A stretch of DNA of 23,457 nucleotides from DAISJD01 sp036821645 (GCA_036821645.1 DAISJD010000037.1:1-23457), one strand, 5' to 3'. Counted from the stretch's first letter, positions 8,294-16,343 are shown. Notes: generated by a model not told the origin, from the sequence alone. Made by a program: numbers and translations.

Positions 8294-8692
8294 TTATCGC
8301 AGAAGAGGGCGCACGGCCGTCGCTTCGATTTCGACCAAGGCCTCGGATTCGACGAGACGCACGACCTGAACCACCGACATCGGGGGAAAATTCCGTCCCA
8401 TCACATCGCGATAGACCGCCCCGATCGCCGCAATTTCCGCCTGATAGGCCTCGACGGAAACGATAAACCAGGTCAGGCGCACGATATGTTCGGGACCGGC
8501 ACCGGCCTCTGCCAAGACGGCAACGATATTGCGTAGGGTTTGTTCGACCTGCGCCGTCAGGCCATGGACCAGCGTACCGTCGGGCAGCCACCCGATCTGG
8601 CCGCTGATGGTGATCACCTCGCCCTCGGCAATCATGCCGTTGGTATATCCCTTGGGGCGCGGCCAGCCCGTCGGTTGCAAGACCCTCTTCAT
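8294..8692 (-). CDS. Rid-family (YjgF/YER057c/UK114) protein
   Basis: The 132-residue protein has the Rid fold: 'GYTNGMIAEGEVITISGQIG' near the start, 'QVEQTLRNIVAVLAEAGAG' in the middle, and a closing 'ALVEIEATAVRPL'. RidA proteins hydrolyse enamines/imines, releasing ammonia. The Arg that holds the substrate carboxylate in RidA (Arg105 in E. coli, in a PAR motif) reads Met105 here (NFPPMSVVQV), so it belongs to another Rid subfamily. Its ATG overlaps the TGA of the acyl-CoA dehydrogenase gene (ATGA), so it is translated with the pathway enzymes. A role in handling an enamine CoA-ester intermediate of 2-aminobenzoate breakdown fits the context but is inference. It might also only clear reactive side products. 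Confidence 0.88.
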   Translation of the reverse strand: MKRVLQPTGWPRPKGYTNGMIAEGEVITISGQIGWLPDGTLVHGLTAQVEQTLRNIVAVLAEAGAGPEHIVRLTWFIVSVEAYQAEIAAIGAVYRDVMGRNFPPMSVVQVVRLVESEALVEIEATAVRPLLR

Positions 8693-9873
8693 ACTCGAAC
8701 AGCCCCCGATTCTTGGCGCGCCCCCAACTCTTGGCGCGCAATGATCAATTTCTGCACTTCGCTTGCCCCTTCATAAATCCGAAGGGCGCGGATTTCGCGA
8801 TAGAGTCCTTCAACGACGGTGCCCGATTGAACCCCGATCGCCCCCATCAACTGCACGGCCGCGTCGATAACGCCCTGGGCCGCCTCCGTCGCGACCAATT
8901 TCGCCATGGCCGCCTCACGGGTCGTGCGCGTGGCTGGGTCCCTGTCCCGCTGCCAGGCGGCGCGGTAAACCATCAGCGCACTCGTATCGATCGCGACTGC
9001 CATATCGGCCAATTTCGCCTGCACCAACGGCAGATCCGCCATCCTACCGCCGAACATCGCGCGGCGCGTCACCCGGTCCAGCGCCGTCCCGTAGGCCCGG
9101 CGGGCAAAGCCCAGCGCCGCCGCCCCAACCGTCGGCCGGAAGATATCCAAGGTCGCCATGGCGATCTTGAACCCATCGCCCAAGGCCCCGATCAAATTTT
9201 CCGTCGGCACGATGCAATCGCGGAACTCAAGACGCGCCAGCGGGTGGGGAGCCATGACCGCAAGGCGCGCACTGCAATCCAAACCCGGTTGACCCGCCTC
9301 GACCAGAAACGCCGAGATGCCCTTGGTTCCAGTACCCCCGGTTCTGGCAAAGACGACATAATGCCCGGCAATGCCGCCGTTCGAGATCCAGGTCTTGGTC
9401 CCGTTGAGAGACCACCCGCCCGCAACAGGGGTGGCAGAGAGCGCAAGAGCCGCCACATCGGAACCGGCATCGGGCTCCGACAAGGCAAAGGCGGCCAAGG
9501 ACCGCCCGGCACGCACCCCCGGCAAAATCGACGCCTTTTGCGCCTCGGTCCCGAACAGGGTCACGGCCCCGGTCCCGAGCCCCTGCATGGCAAAGGCAAA
9601 ATCGGCAAGACCATCGTGATAGGCCAGAATTTCCCGGATGAGACACAAGGATCGCCCGTCGAGCCCCGCCGCCCCATCGGGCGGCACGGCATAATTGAGA
9701 AATCCGGCATCCCCAAGGGCCGCCGCCAGGGTGCGGCACGCCGTATCGGGATCGGTGTGATCAAGGGTCGCATCGGCAAAATACCGTGTCGCCCAGGCAT
9801 CCAGCTCTGCCGCCAAGTTCCGGTGTCGATCGGTGAAAAAGGGCCAATCCCGATAGGTGCGATCGACCATCAT
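8689..9873 (-). CDS. Acyl-CoA dehydrogenase of the 2-aminobenzoate operon
   Basis: The protein has 394 residues, the normal size for a soluble FAD acyl-CoA dehydrogenase. Visible features are signature FALSEPDAGSD (129-139), a substrate/FAD loop at 'KTWISNGGIAGHYVVFA', and the C-terminal signature 'IYEGASEVQKLI' with Glu368 at the position of the catalytic base in MCAD. The frame is open for 85 more codons upstream, but that part is antisense-like read-through of the crotonase gene. The ATG at 9873 overlaps the crotonase TGA (ATGA) and has GAGGGG just before it. The enzyme would oxidise an alicyclic or ring-opened acyl-CoA in the cytoplasm and pass electrons to ETF. The exact step is not fixed by the sequence. 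Confidence 0.9.
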   Translation of the reverse strand: MMVDRTYRDWPFFTDRHRNLAAELDAWATRYFADATLDHTDPDTACRTLAAALGDAGFLNYAVPPDGAAGLDGRSLCLIREILAYHDGLADFAFAMQGLGTGAVTLFGTEAQKASILPGVRAGRSLAAFALSEPDAGSDVAALALSATPVAGGWSLNGTKTWISNGGIAGHYVVFARTGGTGTKGISAFLVEAGQPGLDCSARLAVMAPHPLARLEFRDCIVPTENLIGALGDGFKIAMATLDIFRPTVGAAALGFARRAYGTALDRVTRRAMFGGRMADLPLVQAKLADMAVAIDTSALMVYRAAWQRDRDPATRTTREAAMAKLVATEAAQGVIDAAVQLMGAIGVQSGTVVEGLYREIRALRIYEGASEVQKLIIARQELGARQESGAVRV

Positions 9874-10727
9874 CGCCCCTCGAACCGGGGTTTGCGTTTT
9901 TCGGCAAACGCCTCGAAGGCCCGCGTGAAATCGCCGGTCGCCATACAGATCGCCTGGGCCTGGGCCTCCGCCTCGATCGCGGTATCGAGATCCATCGCCC
10001 ATTCCCGGTGCAGCATGGTCTTGGTCATGCCATGAGCGAAGGTCGGCCCCTCGGCAAGCCCGCGCGCGGTGGTGACGACCGCGTCCAAAAGACCGTCCGA
10101 TGGGTATAGACCATTGAAAAAGCCCCATCGTTCCGCCTCAAGCCCCCCCAGCGCCCGCCCGGTATAGAGCAGTTCGGCCGCCCGTCCCTGGCCGATGATG
10201 CGGGGCAGCAGGGCACAGGCCCCCATATCGCATCCAGCCAAACCCACACGCGTAAAGAGAAAGGCCACCTTGGCGGTTTCGGTGCCGTAGCGCAGATCGG
10301 ACGCCATCGCCATGATCGCCCCGGCCCCGGCGCAAACCCCGTCGATCGCCGCCAAAATCGGTTGGGGACAGGCCCGCATTGCCTTGACGAGATCGCCGGT
10401 CATCCGGGTAAAGGCGAGAAGCTCGGGCATCGCCATCCGGGTCAACGGCCCGATAATCTCGAACACATCGCCGCCCGAACAAAAATTGCCCCCGGCCCCC
10501 GTCACCACCACGGCCTTGATCCCATCGGCATAGGCAAGGGCGCGGAACGTATCGCGCAATTCGGCATAGGCCTCGAAGGTCAAGGGATTCTTCTTTTCTG
10601 GCCGATCGAGCGTGATGACGGCAACCCGCCCCTCGACCCGCCAACCGAAATGCCGGGGCGCAAAATCGATCAAATCCCGGTCGCGCGGCTCCGTCCTGGT
10701 GCCCGATGCCACTTGATCCTGTCCCAT
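9870..10727 (-). CDS. Crotonase-superfamily enzyme (hydratase-like, both catalytic Glu absent)
   Basis: The 285-residue protein starts at the ATG at 10727, which overlaps the SDR stop (TGATG) and has GAGG seven bases upstream. An N-terminal stretch of about 28 residues precedes the fold. Oxyanion-hole segments are NFCSGGDV (81-88) and GVCAGAGAIM (130-139). By eye, the positions of rat crotonase Glu144 and Glu164 read Ile138 and Phe, so ordinary water addition is doubtful. The segment VGLAGCDMGACALLPRIIG (161-179) carries the Asp common to a subgroup of bacterial 'enoyl-CoA hydratases'. In this pathway a crotonase could open the ring hydrolytically, as BadI does in benzoate breakdown, or isomerise a double bond. 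Family is certain, reaction is not. Confidence 0.85.
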   Translation of the reverse strand: MGQDQVASGTRTEPRDRDLIDFAPRHFGWRVEGRVAVITLDRPEKKNPLTFEAYAELRDTFRALAYADGIKAVVVTGAGGNFCSGGDVFEIIGPLTRMAMPELLAFTRMTGDLVKAMRACPQPILAAIDGVCAGAGAIMAMASDLRYGTETAKVAFLFTRVGLAGCDMGACALLPRIIGQGRAAELLYTGRALGGLEAERWGFFNGLYPSDGLLDAVVTTARGLAEGPTFAHGMTKTMLHREWAMDLDTAIEAEAQAQAICMATGDFTRAFEAFAEKRKPRFEGR

Positions 10728-11491
10728 CACATTACCTCGCCCCCTGCTATGATGATCGATTGACCGGTCATGGCTGCCGCCCCCGGCCGACATAAGAACA
10801 AGACCGCCTCGGCTACTTCAGCGGGTTCGATGAGCCGGTTCATCGGGTTCATCCGGGCGAGTGCGTCGCGCGCCGTCGCCGCATCGCGCCCAGTCTGCGC
10901 TTCGATCACCGCTACGGCGCGATCGACCAAAGCCGTATCGGTAAACCCCGGACAAACCGCATTTACCGTCACGCCACTCTGGGCCGTCTCCAAGGCAAGC
11001 GACCGGGTGAGACCGATCACACCATGCTTGGCAGCACAATAGGCGCTGGTATAGCCGTAACCTTTGAGCCCTGCCGTACTGGCGACCGTCACGATCCGGC
11101 CCCAACCGGCCGCCCGCATGGCCGGCAACGCCAAGCGACAACCGACGAAGACGGCGGTGAGATTGAGCGCCAGCATCCCGTCCCAATCGGCATCATCCTG
11201 TTTGGCAAACGGCTTTGAGAGGGCCGCCCCGGCATTGTTGATCAGAATATCCACCGGCCCGATCTGGGCCGCAATCGCCGCAAACGTCGCCGCATAGGCC
11301 GCCCGATCCGTCACATCGACCGCGAACGGCACAGCCCCGATCTCGGACCCGGTGCGATCCAAGGCCGCCCGGTCCCGCCCAATCAAGGCGACGGTCGCCC
11401 CCTCAGCGACGAGCCCGGCCGCAATCGCCCGGCCGATGCCTTTGGCCCCGCCGGTGACGAGGGCGCGCCGCCCCGCAAGCGCCCCGCTCAT
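10727..11491 (-). CDS. SDR-family dehydrogenase, probable 3-hydroxyacyl-CoA dehydrogenase
   Basis: A 254-residue classical short-chain dehydrogenase. It has the cofactor loop TGGAKGIG (13-20), NNAG (85-88), Asn110, and the catalytic set Ser138, Tyr151 and Lys155 (YCAAK). The acidic or basic residue after strand 2 is Arg39-Asp40 ('IGRDRAAL'), so NAD versus NADP preference is not clear. Its ATG overlaps the TGA of the monooxygenase/reductase gene (ATGA), and its own stop overlaps the crotonase start. That places it in a beta-oxidation-like sequence on a CoA ester, oxidising a ring or chain hydroxyl. FabG-like activity is the generic alternative. Confidence 0.88.
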   Translation of the reverse strand: MSGALAGRRALVTGGAKGIGRAIAAGLVAEGATVALIGRDRAALDRTGSEIGAVPFAVDVTDRAAYAATFAAIAAQIGPVDILINNAGAALSKPFAKQDDADWDGMLALNLTAVFVGCRLALPAMRAAGWGRIVTVASTAGLKGYGYTSAYCAAKHGVIGLTRSLALETAQSGVTVNAVCPGFTDTALVDRAVAVIEAQTGRDAATARDALARMNPMNRLIEPAEVAEAVLFLCRPGAAAMTGQSIIIAGGEVM

Positions 11492-13782
11492 GTCACGATC
11501 TCCGGTTCGCTATCGCCGCGCTGTTTCAGGCGCATCATCTGCGCCTTGCCGCTTTCGTAGGGTTTGGGCCAGACCTGATCGCCATAGCCATGCTCGATCG
11601 CGGCATGAAGCGTGAAATGCGGGTTGGTGAGATGCGGGCGGGCAAGGGCGCAGAGATCGGCGCGCCCGGCGGCAATGATGGCATTGATCTGATCGGCCTC
11701 AGTAATGTTGCCGACGGCCAGGGTCGCCATCCCCGTCTCTTGGCGAATACGATCGGCAAACGGCGTCTGAAACATCCGGCCATAGACGGGTTTCGCCGCG
11801 ATCGAGGTTTGCCCTGCCGACACATCGATCAAATCGCAGCCCAACGCCTGAAACGCCTTGGCTATTTCGACGGCCTCCGCAGGCGTGACCCCGCCCTCGA
11901 CCCAATCCGTCGCGGAAATCCGCACCGACATCGGCTTTTCCGGCGGCCAAACGGCGCGCATGGCGGCAAAAACCGACAAAGGAAAACGCAACCGCCCAGA
12001 CAAGGACCCGCCATACCCATCGGTGCGCCGATTGGTCAGGGGCGAGATGAAAGCGGAAAGAAGATACCCGTGGGCGGCGTGCAGCTCAATCATGTCGAAA
12101 CCCGCCACGATCGCAAGGCGGGTCGTGGCGACGAAATCCGCCCGAACCCGATCCATATCGGCCTCGTCCATCGCGCGCGGGATCTGATTGTCGGCACTCC
12201 ACGCCACAGGCGAGGCGGCGATGAGCGGCCAATTGCCCGCATCAAGCGGTTGATCCATGCCGTCCCACCCGCGCTTGGTCGATCCTTTCGGCCCGGCATG
12301 ACCGATTTGCAGACAGATGGCCGCCCCGGATTCACGATGCACGAAATCGACGATCTGTCGCCAAGCAGCCCCTTGGGTCTCGTTCCACAGACCGCAACAT
12401 CCAGGCGTGATGCGGCCCTCGGCCGAGACGCAGGTCATTTCCGTGATGATGAGCCCCGCCCCACCCAAGGCCCGCGCCCCCAAATGCACGAGATGGAACG
12501 GTCCCGGCACGCCCTCCTCAGCCTTATAGGTCGCCATGGGAGAGACGACGACCCGATTGGCGAGGGTGAGATCGCGCAACCGAAACGGCAGGAACATCGG
12601 GGCCCGGCGCGGGCCGGACGCGATGCCAGCCCGCCGGGCGAGCCACCGTTCCATCCCTTCAAGCCAGGCCCGATCGCGCAGGCGTAGATTCTCGTGACTG
12701 ACCCGTTGACTGCGGGTCAGGAGCGAATAGGCGAATTGTTCGGCCTCCAAGGCACTGTAGCGATCGACCGCCTCGAACCATTCCGTGGAATTGCGCGCCG
12801 CCGATTGAATCTTCAAGACCTCGATCCGCCGTTCCGCCTCATAAGCGGCGAGCGCTTCGGCCAAGGAACCGCCCCGGCTGACGTGACGGGCCAAGGCCAA
12901 CGCATCCTCAAGCGCAAGCTTGGTCCCGGAACCGATGGAAAAATGGGCCGAATGAGCCGCATCGCCGATTAGCACCAGATTGTCCTTCACCCAATGGGCA
13001 TTGGTGACGCGGGGAAAATTGATCCAGGCCGAACCGCGCAGATGGCGGCTATTGGCCATCAAGGCATGCCCGTCCAGCCAAGGGGCGAACAGAGTCTCGC
13101 AAAATCGGAGGCTAGCGTCGGTATCGAGATCGGCAAGACCGGCCGCCTGCCAGGTTTCGTTCGTCGTTTCGACGATGAAAGTCGCGGTTTCGGCATCGAA
13201 TTGATAGGCATGGGCCTGAAACCAGCCCCATTCGGTCTCGACAAAGATAAAAGTAAAAGCCTTGAACACCCGGTGCGTACCGAGCCAGATAAACTTGTTC
13301 CGGCGCATCTCGATATCGGGCTGAAAATGTCCGGCATAGGCACTGCGCACGGGGCTGTTGATCCCGTCGGCAGCCAGCACCAGATCGGCACCTTGGATGA
13401 TATCTTGTGCCGCCTCGGCATCGACCTCGACCCCGTACCGGCAGACGACACCCAAGGCTTCGGCCCGTTCTTGCAGGATATTCAACAATTTCCGACGAGA
13501 AATCCCGCAAAACCCATGACCGCCCGACGTCAGGGTCCGTCCTTTGAAATGAATGTCGATATCATCCCAATGGGCGAAATTATCGACGATCCGGGCATGG
13601 CTCTCAGGATCGCCCTCGGCCAGATTGTCCAAGGTCTTGTCGGAAAACACGACGCCCCAACCGAACGTATCGCCCGGCTGATTGCGTTCCAGCACGGTGA
13701 TCTCATGGGCAGGCTGCGCCCGTTTCAGCAGAATCGCGGCATAGAGCCCAGCAGGGCCGCCCCCGATTGAAACTATGCGCAT
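11488..13782 (-). CDS. 2-aminobenzoyl-CoA monooxygenase/reductase-type fusion
   Basis: This 764-residue protein fuses two flavin enzymes. Residues 1 to about 385 are a group A FAD monooxygenase: GGGPAG (7-12), DLVLAADGINS (133-143) and GDAAHSAHFSIG (273-284). Residues about 395-764 are an Old Yellow Enzyme-type FMN reductase: 'NRVVVSPMATYK', then HAAHGYLLSAFISP and NRRTDGYGGSLSGR. This arrangement is known from 2-aminobenzoyl-CoA monooxygenase/reductase of Azoarcus evansii and from 'salicylyl-CoA 5-hydroxylase/oxidoreductase' annotations. It hydroxylates the ring of the CoA ester with O2 and NAD(P)H, then reduces the ring. The ATG at 13782 has a purine-rich AAGGGGG ahead. It is first in the operon behind a MarR gene. 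The Rid gene and the absence of a gentisate dioxygenase favour the amino substrate over salicylate. Confidence 0.9.
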   Translation of the reverse strand: MRIVSIGGGPAGLYAAILLKRAQPAHEITVLERNQPGDTFGWGVVFSDKTLDNLAEGDPESHARIVDNFAHWDDIDIHFKGRTLTSGGHGFCGISRRKLLNILQERAEALGVVCRYGVEVDAEAAQDIIQGADLVLAADGINSPVRSAYAGHFQPDIEMRRNKFIWLGTHRVFKAFTFIFVETEWGWFQAHAYQFDAETATFIVETTNETWQAAGLADLDTDASLRFCETLFAPWLDGHALMANSRHLRGSAWINFPRVTNAHWVKDNLVLIGDAAHSAHFSIGSGTKLALEDALALARHVSRGGSLAEALAAYEAERRIEVLKIQSAARNSTEWFEAVDRYSALEAEQFAYSLLTRSQRVSHENLRLRDRAWLEGMERWLARRAGIASGPRRAPMFLPFRLRDLTLANRVVVSPMATYKAEEGVPGPFHLVHLGARALGGAGLIITEMTCVSAEGRITPGCCGLWNETQGAAWRQIVDFVHRESGAAICLQIGHAGPKGSTKRGWDGMDQPLDAGNWPLIAASPVAWSADNQIPRAMDEADMDRVRADFVATTRLAIVAGFDMIELHAAHGYLLSAFISPLTNRRTDGYGGSLSGRLRFPLSVFAAMRAVWPPEKPMSVRISATDWVEGGVTPAEAVEIAKAFQALGCDLIDVSAGQTSIAAKPVYGRMFQTPFADRIRQETGMATLAVGNITEADQINAIIAAGRADLCALARPHLTNPHFTLHAAIEHGYGDQVWPKPYESGKAQMMRLKQRGDSEPEIVT

Positions 13783-13821
13783 ATCCGCCCCCTTCCATTG
13801 TGTCGTGCCGGTCCGTGATCG

Positions 13822-13831
13822 CCGTTAACGG
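13822..13831. promoter_or_regulatory. Palindrome, candidate MarR operator before the operon
   Basis: CCGTTAACGG is a perfect 10-bp palindrome about 40 bases upstream of the monooxygenase/reductase start, inside the 126-base gap after the marR gene. A second, imperfect AT-rich palindrome (TAAATATCTTTA) lies at 13848-13859 and could overlap the promoter. MarR proteins usually bind palindromes beside their own target promoters. The match is by position only. Confidence 0.35.
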
Positions 13832-13908
13832 TCGAAATTATGACCTCTAAATATCTTTAACCTAAACTAAATGCGCACAAAAGAACAAAGCCCCCCCTTG
13901 CGCAGCGT

Positions 13909-14373
13909 CTAAGGCTCGATCGCGACTTTGCGCCCAGCGGACAGCTTCAATTGCCCCAACAAGGAGAAGAGTTGCACCATATCGGCCCGATCCAAGCCCT
14001 GCATCAGATCGTCGATCCAGTCTTGATGGACCGGAGCCATCTCGGAGAAAAGGGCGCGGCCCTGCGGCGACATGGCGATGAGGGTGCTGCGCCGATCACT
14101 CGGGTGGGGTTCACGCACGACCAAGCCGTCGCGTTCCATTGCATCGATGAGCCCGGTAACATTGCCTGTCGTGACCATAAGACGCGCGGACAAATCCCCC
14201 ATGCTCAAAGCCTGTTGTGCGGCGTGAAGTTGGGCCAGCACATCAAAACGCGGCAGCGTTGTTGAAAATTCGGTGCGCAAATTGGTTCTGATCTGCCCCT
14301 CGATCAAATGGGTGCAGGCCAGCAGGCGCAACCACAGGCGGATCTGCAATTTATCATCGGCGACCGCAGCCAT
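13909..14373 (-). CDS. MarR-family transcriptional regulator
   Basis: The 154-residue protein has the winged helix-turn-helix of MarR: helix segment 'MGDLSARLMVTTGNVTGLID' (58-77), then the wing with 'EPHPSDRRSTLIAMSPQG' (88-105), including the conserved Asp-Arg-Arg. Flanking helices form the dimer interface. The ATG at 14373 has no clear ribosome site; an in-frame GTG at 14409 (166 residues) has GAGGA farther upstream and is a real alternative. It is the first gene upstream of the 2-aminobenzoate operon, on the same strand. It most likely represses the operon and is released by an aromatic acid or its CoA ester, as BadR- and other aromatic-pathway MarR proteins are. Ligand and sites are inferred. 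Confidence 0.85.
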   Translation of the reverse strand: MAAVADDKLQIRLWLRLLACTHLIEGQIRTNLRTEFSTTLPRFDVLAQLHAAQQALSMGDLSARLMVTTGNVTGLIDAMERDGLVVREPHPSDRRSTLIAMSPQGRALFSEMAPVHQDWIDDLMQGLDRADMVQLFSLLGQLKLSAGRKVAIEP

Positions 14374-14496
14374 TTCACGATCTTGCGGTATGATGTGAGA
14401 GTGATCCACGCTTCTTTGCGTCCTCGAGGTTGGTTGAAAAAACTTACATCTAAGATTAGCGTGCCGCAACACGCCTCACAATAGAAAAAAACAGTT

Positions 14497-14509
14497 TAGA
14501 ATAATTCTA
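14497..14509. promoter_or_regulatory. Inverted repeat upstream of marR
   Basis: TAGAAT and ATTCTA flank a single A, giving a 13-base near-perfect palindrome 90-125 bases upstream of the marR start, in an AT-rich stretch between sorB and marR. It could be an autoregulatory site or part of a terminator for sorB. In DNA this rich in A and T a short palindrome can also be chance. Confidence 0.22.
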
Positions 14510-14563
14510 TTTGAATGAAATATAAAATACCACTCCATCACTGGACTATTCAAGAATCAAAAA

Positions 14564-14875
14564 TCAGGGTAATTTTCCATAATTTTTAATCAAATATTCC
14601 AGAATTATTTTAGAATCTTCTTCTGAAATTGGTGCACCAAAGGTTTTTATCATCTTATTTACCTCGGCTTCCCATGTTTTTGCATCCATGAAACGAGAGT
14701 TCATCCGAATATAGTCAAGACTATGGCAGGTACCGCAATTATCTTCCAGGACATCGACACCCGGCGCATCCTGCATCGGAATGCGTTTTTCCTTCGCCTG
14801 ACCGGGCGAGACGACCAAAACAAAAGCAAGGCACGAAATTCCAAGAAGGCGTATCGTCGTCGCAATATACTTCAT
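14564..14875 (-). CDS. sorB: SorB-like monohaem cytochrome c subunit of sulfite dehydrogenase
   Basis: This 103-residue protein begins with a Sec signal (MKYIATTIRL, hydrophobic to about 25, cleavage after GQA at 27). The haem-binding motif is CGTCH (47-51), followed by SLDYIRMNSRFMDAKTW, a stretch typical of sulfite-dehydrogenase cytochromes. The sixth haem ligand is probably one of the methionines at 58, 63 or 75. GGAG six bases ahead of the ATG at 14875 decides the start over an upstream in-frame TTG. It follows sorA by 43 bases, so it should accept electrons from SorA in the periplasm and pass them to the respiratory chain. Its 3' half is only about 25-38% GC, far below its neighbours. 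Confidence 0.85.
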   Translation of the reverse strand: MKYIATTIRLLGISCLAFVLVVSPGQAKEKRIPMQDAPGVDVLEDNCGTCHSLDYIRMNSRFMDAKTWEAEVNKMIKTFGAPISEEDSKIILEYLIKNYGKLP

Positions 14876-14918
14876 TTTTCTCTCCGCTTTCAGCAGCAAG
14901 AGGGTGTATCCATCGCGG

Positions 14919-16154
14919 TTAGGCGATCTCGATCGTCACGCGGTGGATGACATTGTGATGGTAGCCGGCCGGGTTCACGATCAAGCGGTCCGGCTGCGAT
15001 TGGCCGAGACGATTGAACGCCCGGGCCATGATAGTCAGTTTGCCCCGCTTCAAACCGGCGATCGACGCTTGCCAGGGACGGAATGAAAAGGCCCCGAGAT
15101 CGTCGCCCAATTGGGCCGTACGCCAACTCTGCCCACCATCGATGGAAAGTTCGACCCGGTCGATTCCGAAACCGCCATCCCAGGCCAACCCCTTGATCAC
15201 CAAGGGGTTGGCCTTGGCGATTTTTTCCTGATCCAGGGGTTCTGTGATCAGTGAATTCACCATGATTTCCGTGATCGGCGTATTGACCGCCGTCTCTTGC
15301 GAGGCAAATCGGTCCACAGTCGGAAATTTGCCGAGCGGGATGCGGTAGGATGTCTTCATCCAGAAATTATCGAACGGCTTCGTCACCGCCGTGATCGATA
15401 CGAGATGCTTCATCCAATAAGTACCGACCCAACCCGGCACCACGAGGCGCGCCGGAAAGCCGTTCTGCATCGGCAAGGCGACCCCATTCATCTCGAAGGC
15501 GATCAACGTGTTCGGGTCGAGGGCGCGTTTTACCGGAATGCTTTTGGTGAATTTCGGCGTTTTATCCAAAACCGGCCCGTCGGCCCCATCGATGACGATC
15601 TCAAGCGCCTCCGGTTTCAACCCGGCCTTTTGCAGGACGTCGCGCAAACGAACACCCTTCCAGGTTGCATTGCCCATAGCGCCCGGCCCCCATTGCACAC
15701 CGGGCACATGGGGATCGTGCAGCCCGCGCCGGTTCCCGGCACACAGACAAACAGCCGTCACCGAGACTTGTTCGAAATCCCGGCGCAGGGCGTCCAGGGT
15801 CAGGGTGATCGGGGTCTCCACCGCCTCGCCCCCGATCGTCAATTTCCAGGACTGAGCGTCGATTTCGGGGATATCCGCCAAATGATAGCGCACGAAGAAC
15901 GCATCGTTGGGGGTGATCGGCGTGCGAAAATACATCAAGGGTGTTTCATAGTTCGGCGGACGATAACTCAGTTTAATCAATGGCTTCTTGCCTGGCAGGG
16001 ACTCCAGTTCCGCGACGCTGCGCAATCCGTCGGGCAGGGTTGGCCACAAGGACAGTCCTTCAGCGGCCGCACGGGGCGCACCGGCAAAACCACTCCCCAA
16101 GGCAACCGCACTTGCCCCCATTGCCCGCAGTACCTGTCGCCGATCCCACTGCAT
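14919..16154 (-). CDS. sorA: SorA-like molybdenum sulfite dehydrogenase, catalytic subunit
   Basis: The 411-residue protein has a twin-arginine signal (DRRQVLRAMG at 4-13, hydrophobic to about 25, AAA cleavage region), so it is exported folded with its molybdopterin. The molybdenum ligand cysteine is in CAGNRR (Cys138). The rest follows the sulfite-oxidase family: an oxidoreductase molybdopterin domain (about 60-270) with GWVGTYWMKHL, then a Mo-co dimerisation domain (about 290-411). It oxidises sulfite to sulfate. The ATG at 16154 starts the Tat signal directly; the frame is open farther upstream, but there it only reads a hexamer repeat as Lys-Pro units. SorB is directly downstream. No sulfonate-degradation genes are adjacent, so the sulfite source is not evident. 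Confidence 0.9.
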   Translation of the reverse strand: MQWDRRQVLRAMGASAVALGSGFAGAPRAAAEGLSLWPTLPDGLRSVAELESLPGKKPLIKLSYRPPNYETPLMYFRTPITPNDAFFVRYHLADIPEIDAQSWKLTIGGEAVETPITLTLDALRRDFEQVSVTAVCLCAGNRRGLHDPHVPGVQWGPGAMGNATWKGVRLRDVLQKAGLKPEALEIVIDGADGPVLDKTPKFTKSIPVKRALDPNTLIAFEMNGVALPMQNGFPARLVVPGWVGTYWMKHLVSITAVTKPFDNFWMKTSYRIPLGKFPTVDRFASQETAVNTPITEIMVNSLITEPLDQEKIAKANPLVIKGLAWDGGFGIDRVELSIDGGQSWRTAQLGDDLGAFSFRPWQASIAGLKRGKLTIMARAFNRLGQSQPDRLIVNPAGYHHNVIHRVTIEIA

Positions 16155-16185
16155 CCCACACCCCGTTCTTTCGAGCCCGCCCCAT

Positions 16186-16221
16186 GGTCTTGGTTTTGGT
16201 TTTGGTTTTGGTCTTGATCTT
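16186..16221. repeat. Hexamer tandem repeat upstream of sorA
   Basis: Six consecutive six-base units follow the pattern GGTYTT/GATCTT; the three central copies are exact GGTTTT. It lies 32-67 bases upstream of the sorA start, in the 189-base gap after the amidinohydrolase gene. Repeats of this kind can change length by slipped-strand replication and alter promoter spacing. Only a few copies are exact. Confidence 0.8.
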
Positions 16222-16343
16222 GACCGTGCGCGGAACAACCGACCCAGGCGGGAAAAAACCCCTGCGACGCCTTGCCACGGCCATCGTCAGACTGCGCAAT
16301 GCCCCTCAATTTTGCAAGAGGATATCTCTTACTTTTTCTAAGA

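Noticed and set aside
11590..12687. Plus-strand open frame within the monooxygenase/reductase gene
   Set aside because: It runs antisense to the Old Yellow Enzyme domain and has no domain or ribosome site.
11488..13782. Salicylyl-CoA 5-hydroxylase as the main name
   Set aside because: The fold is the same, but no gentisate pathway genes are present, and the Rid gene and 2-aminobenzoate-type operon favour the amino substrate. It is kept as an alternative.
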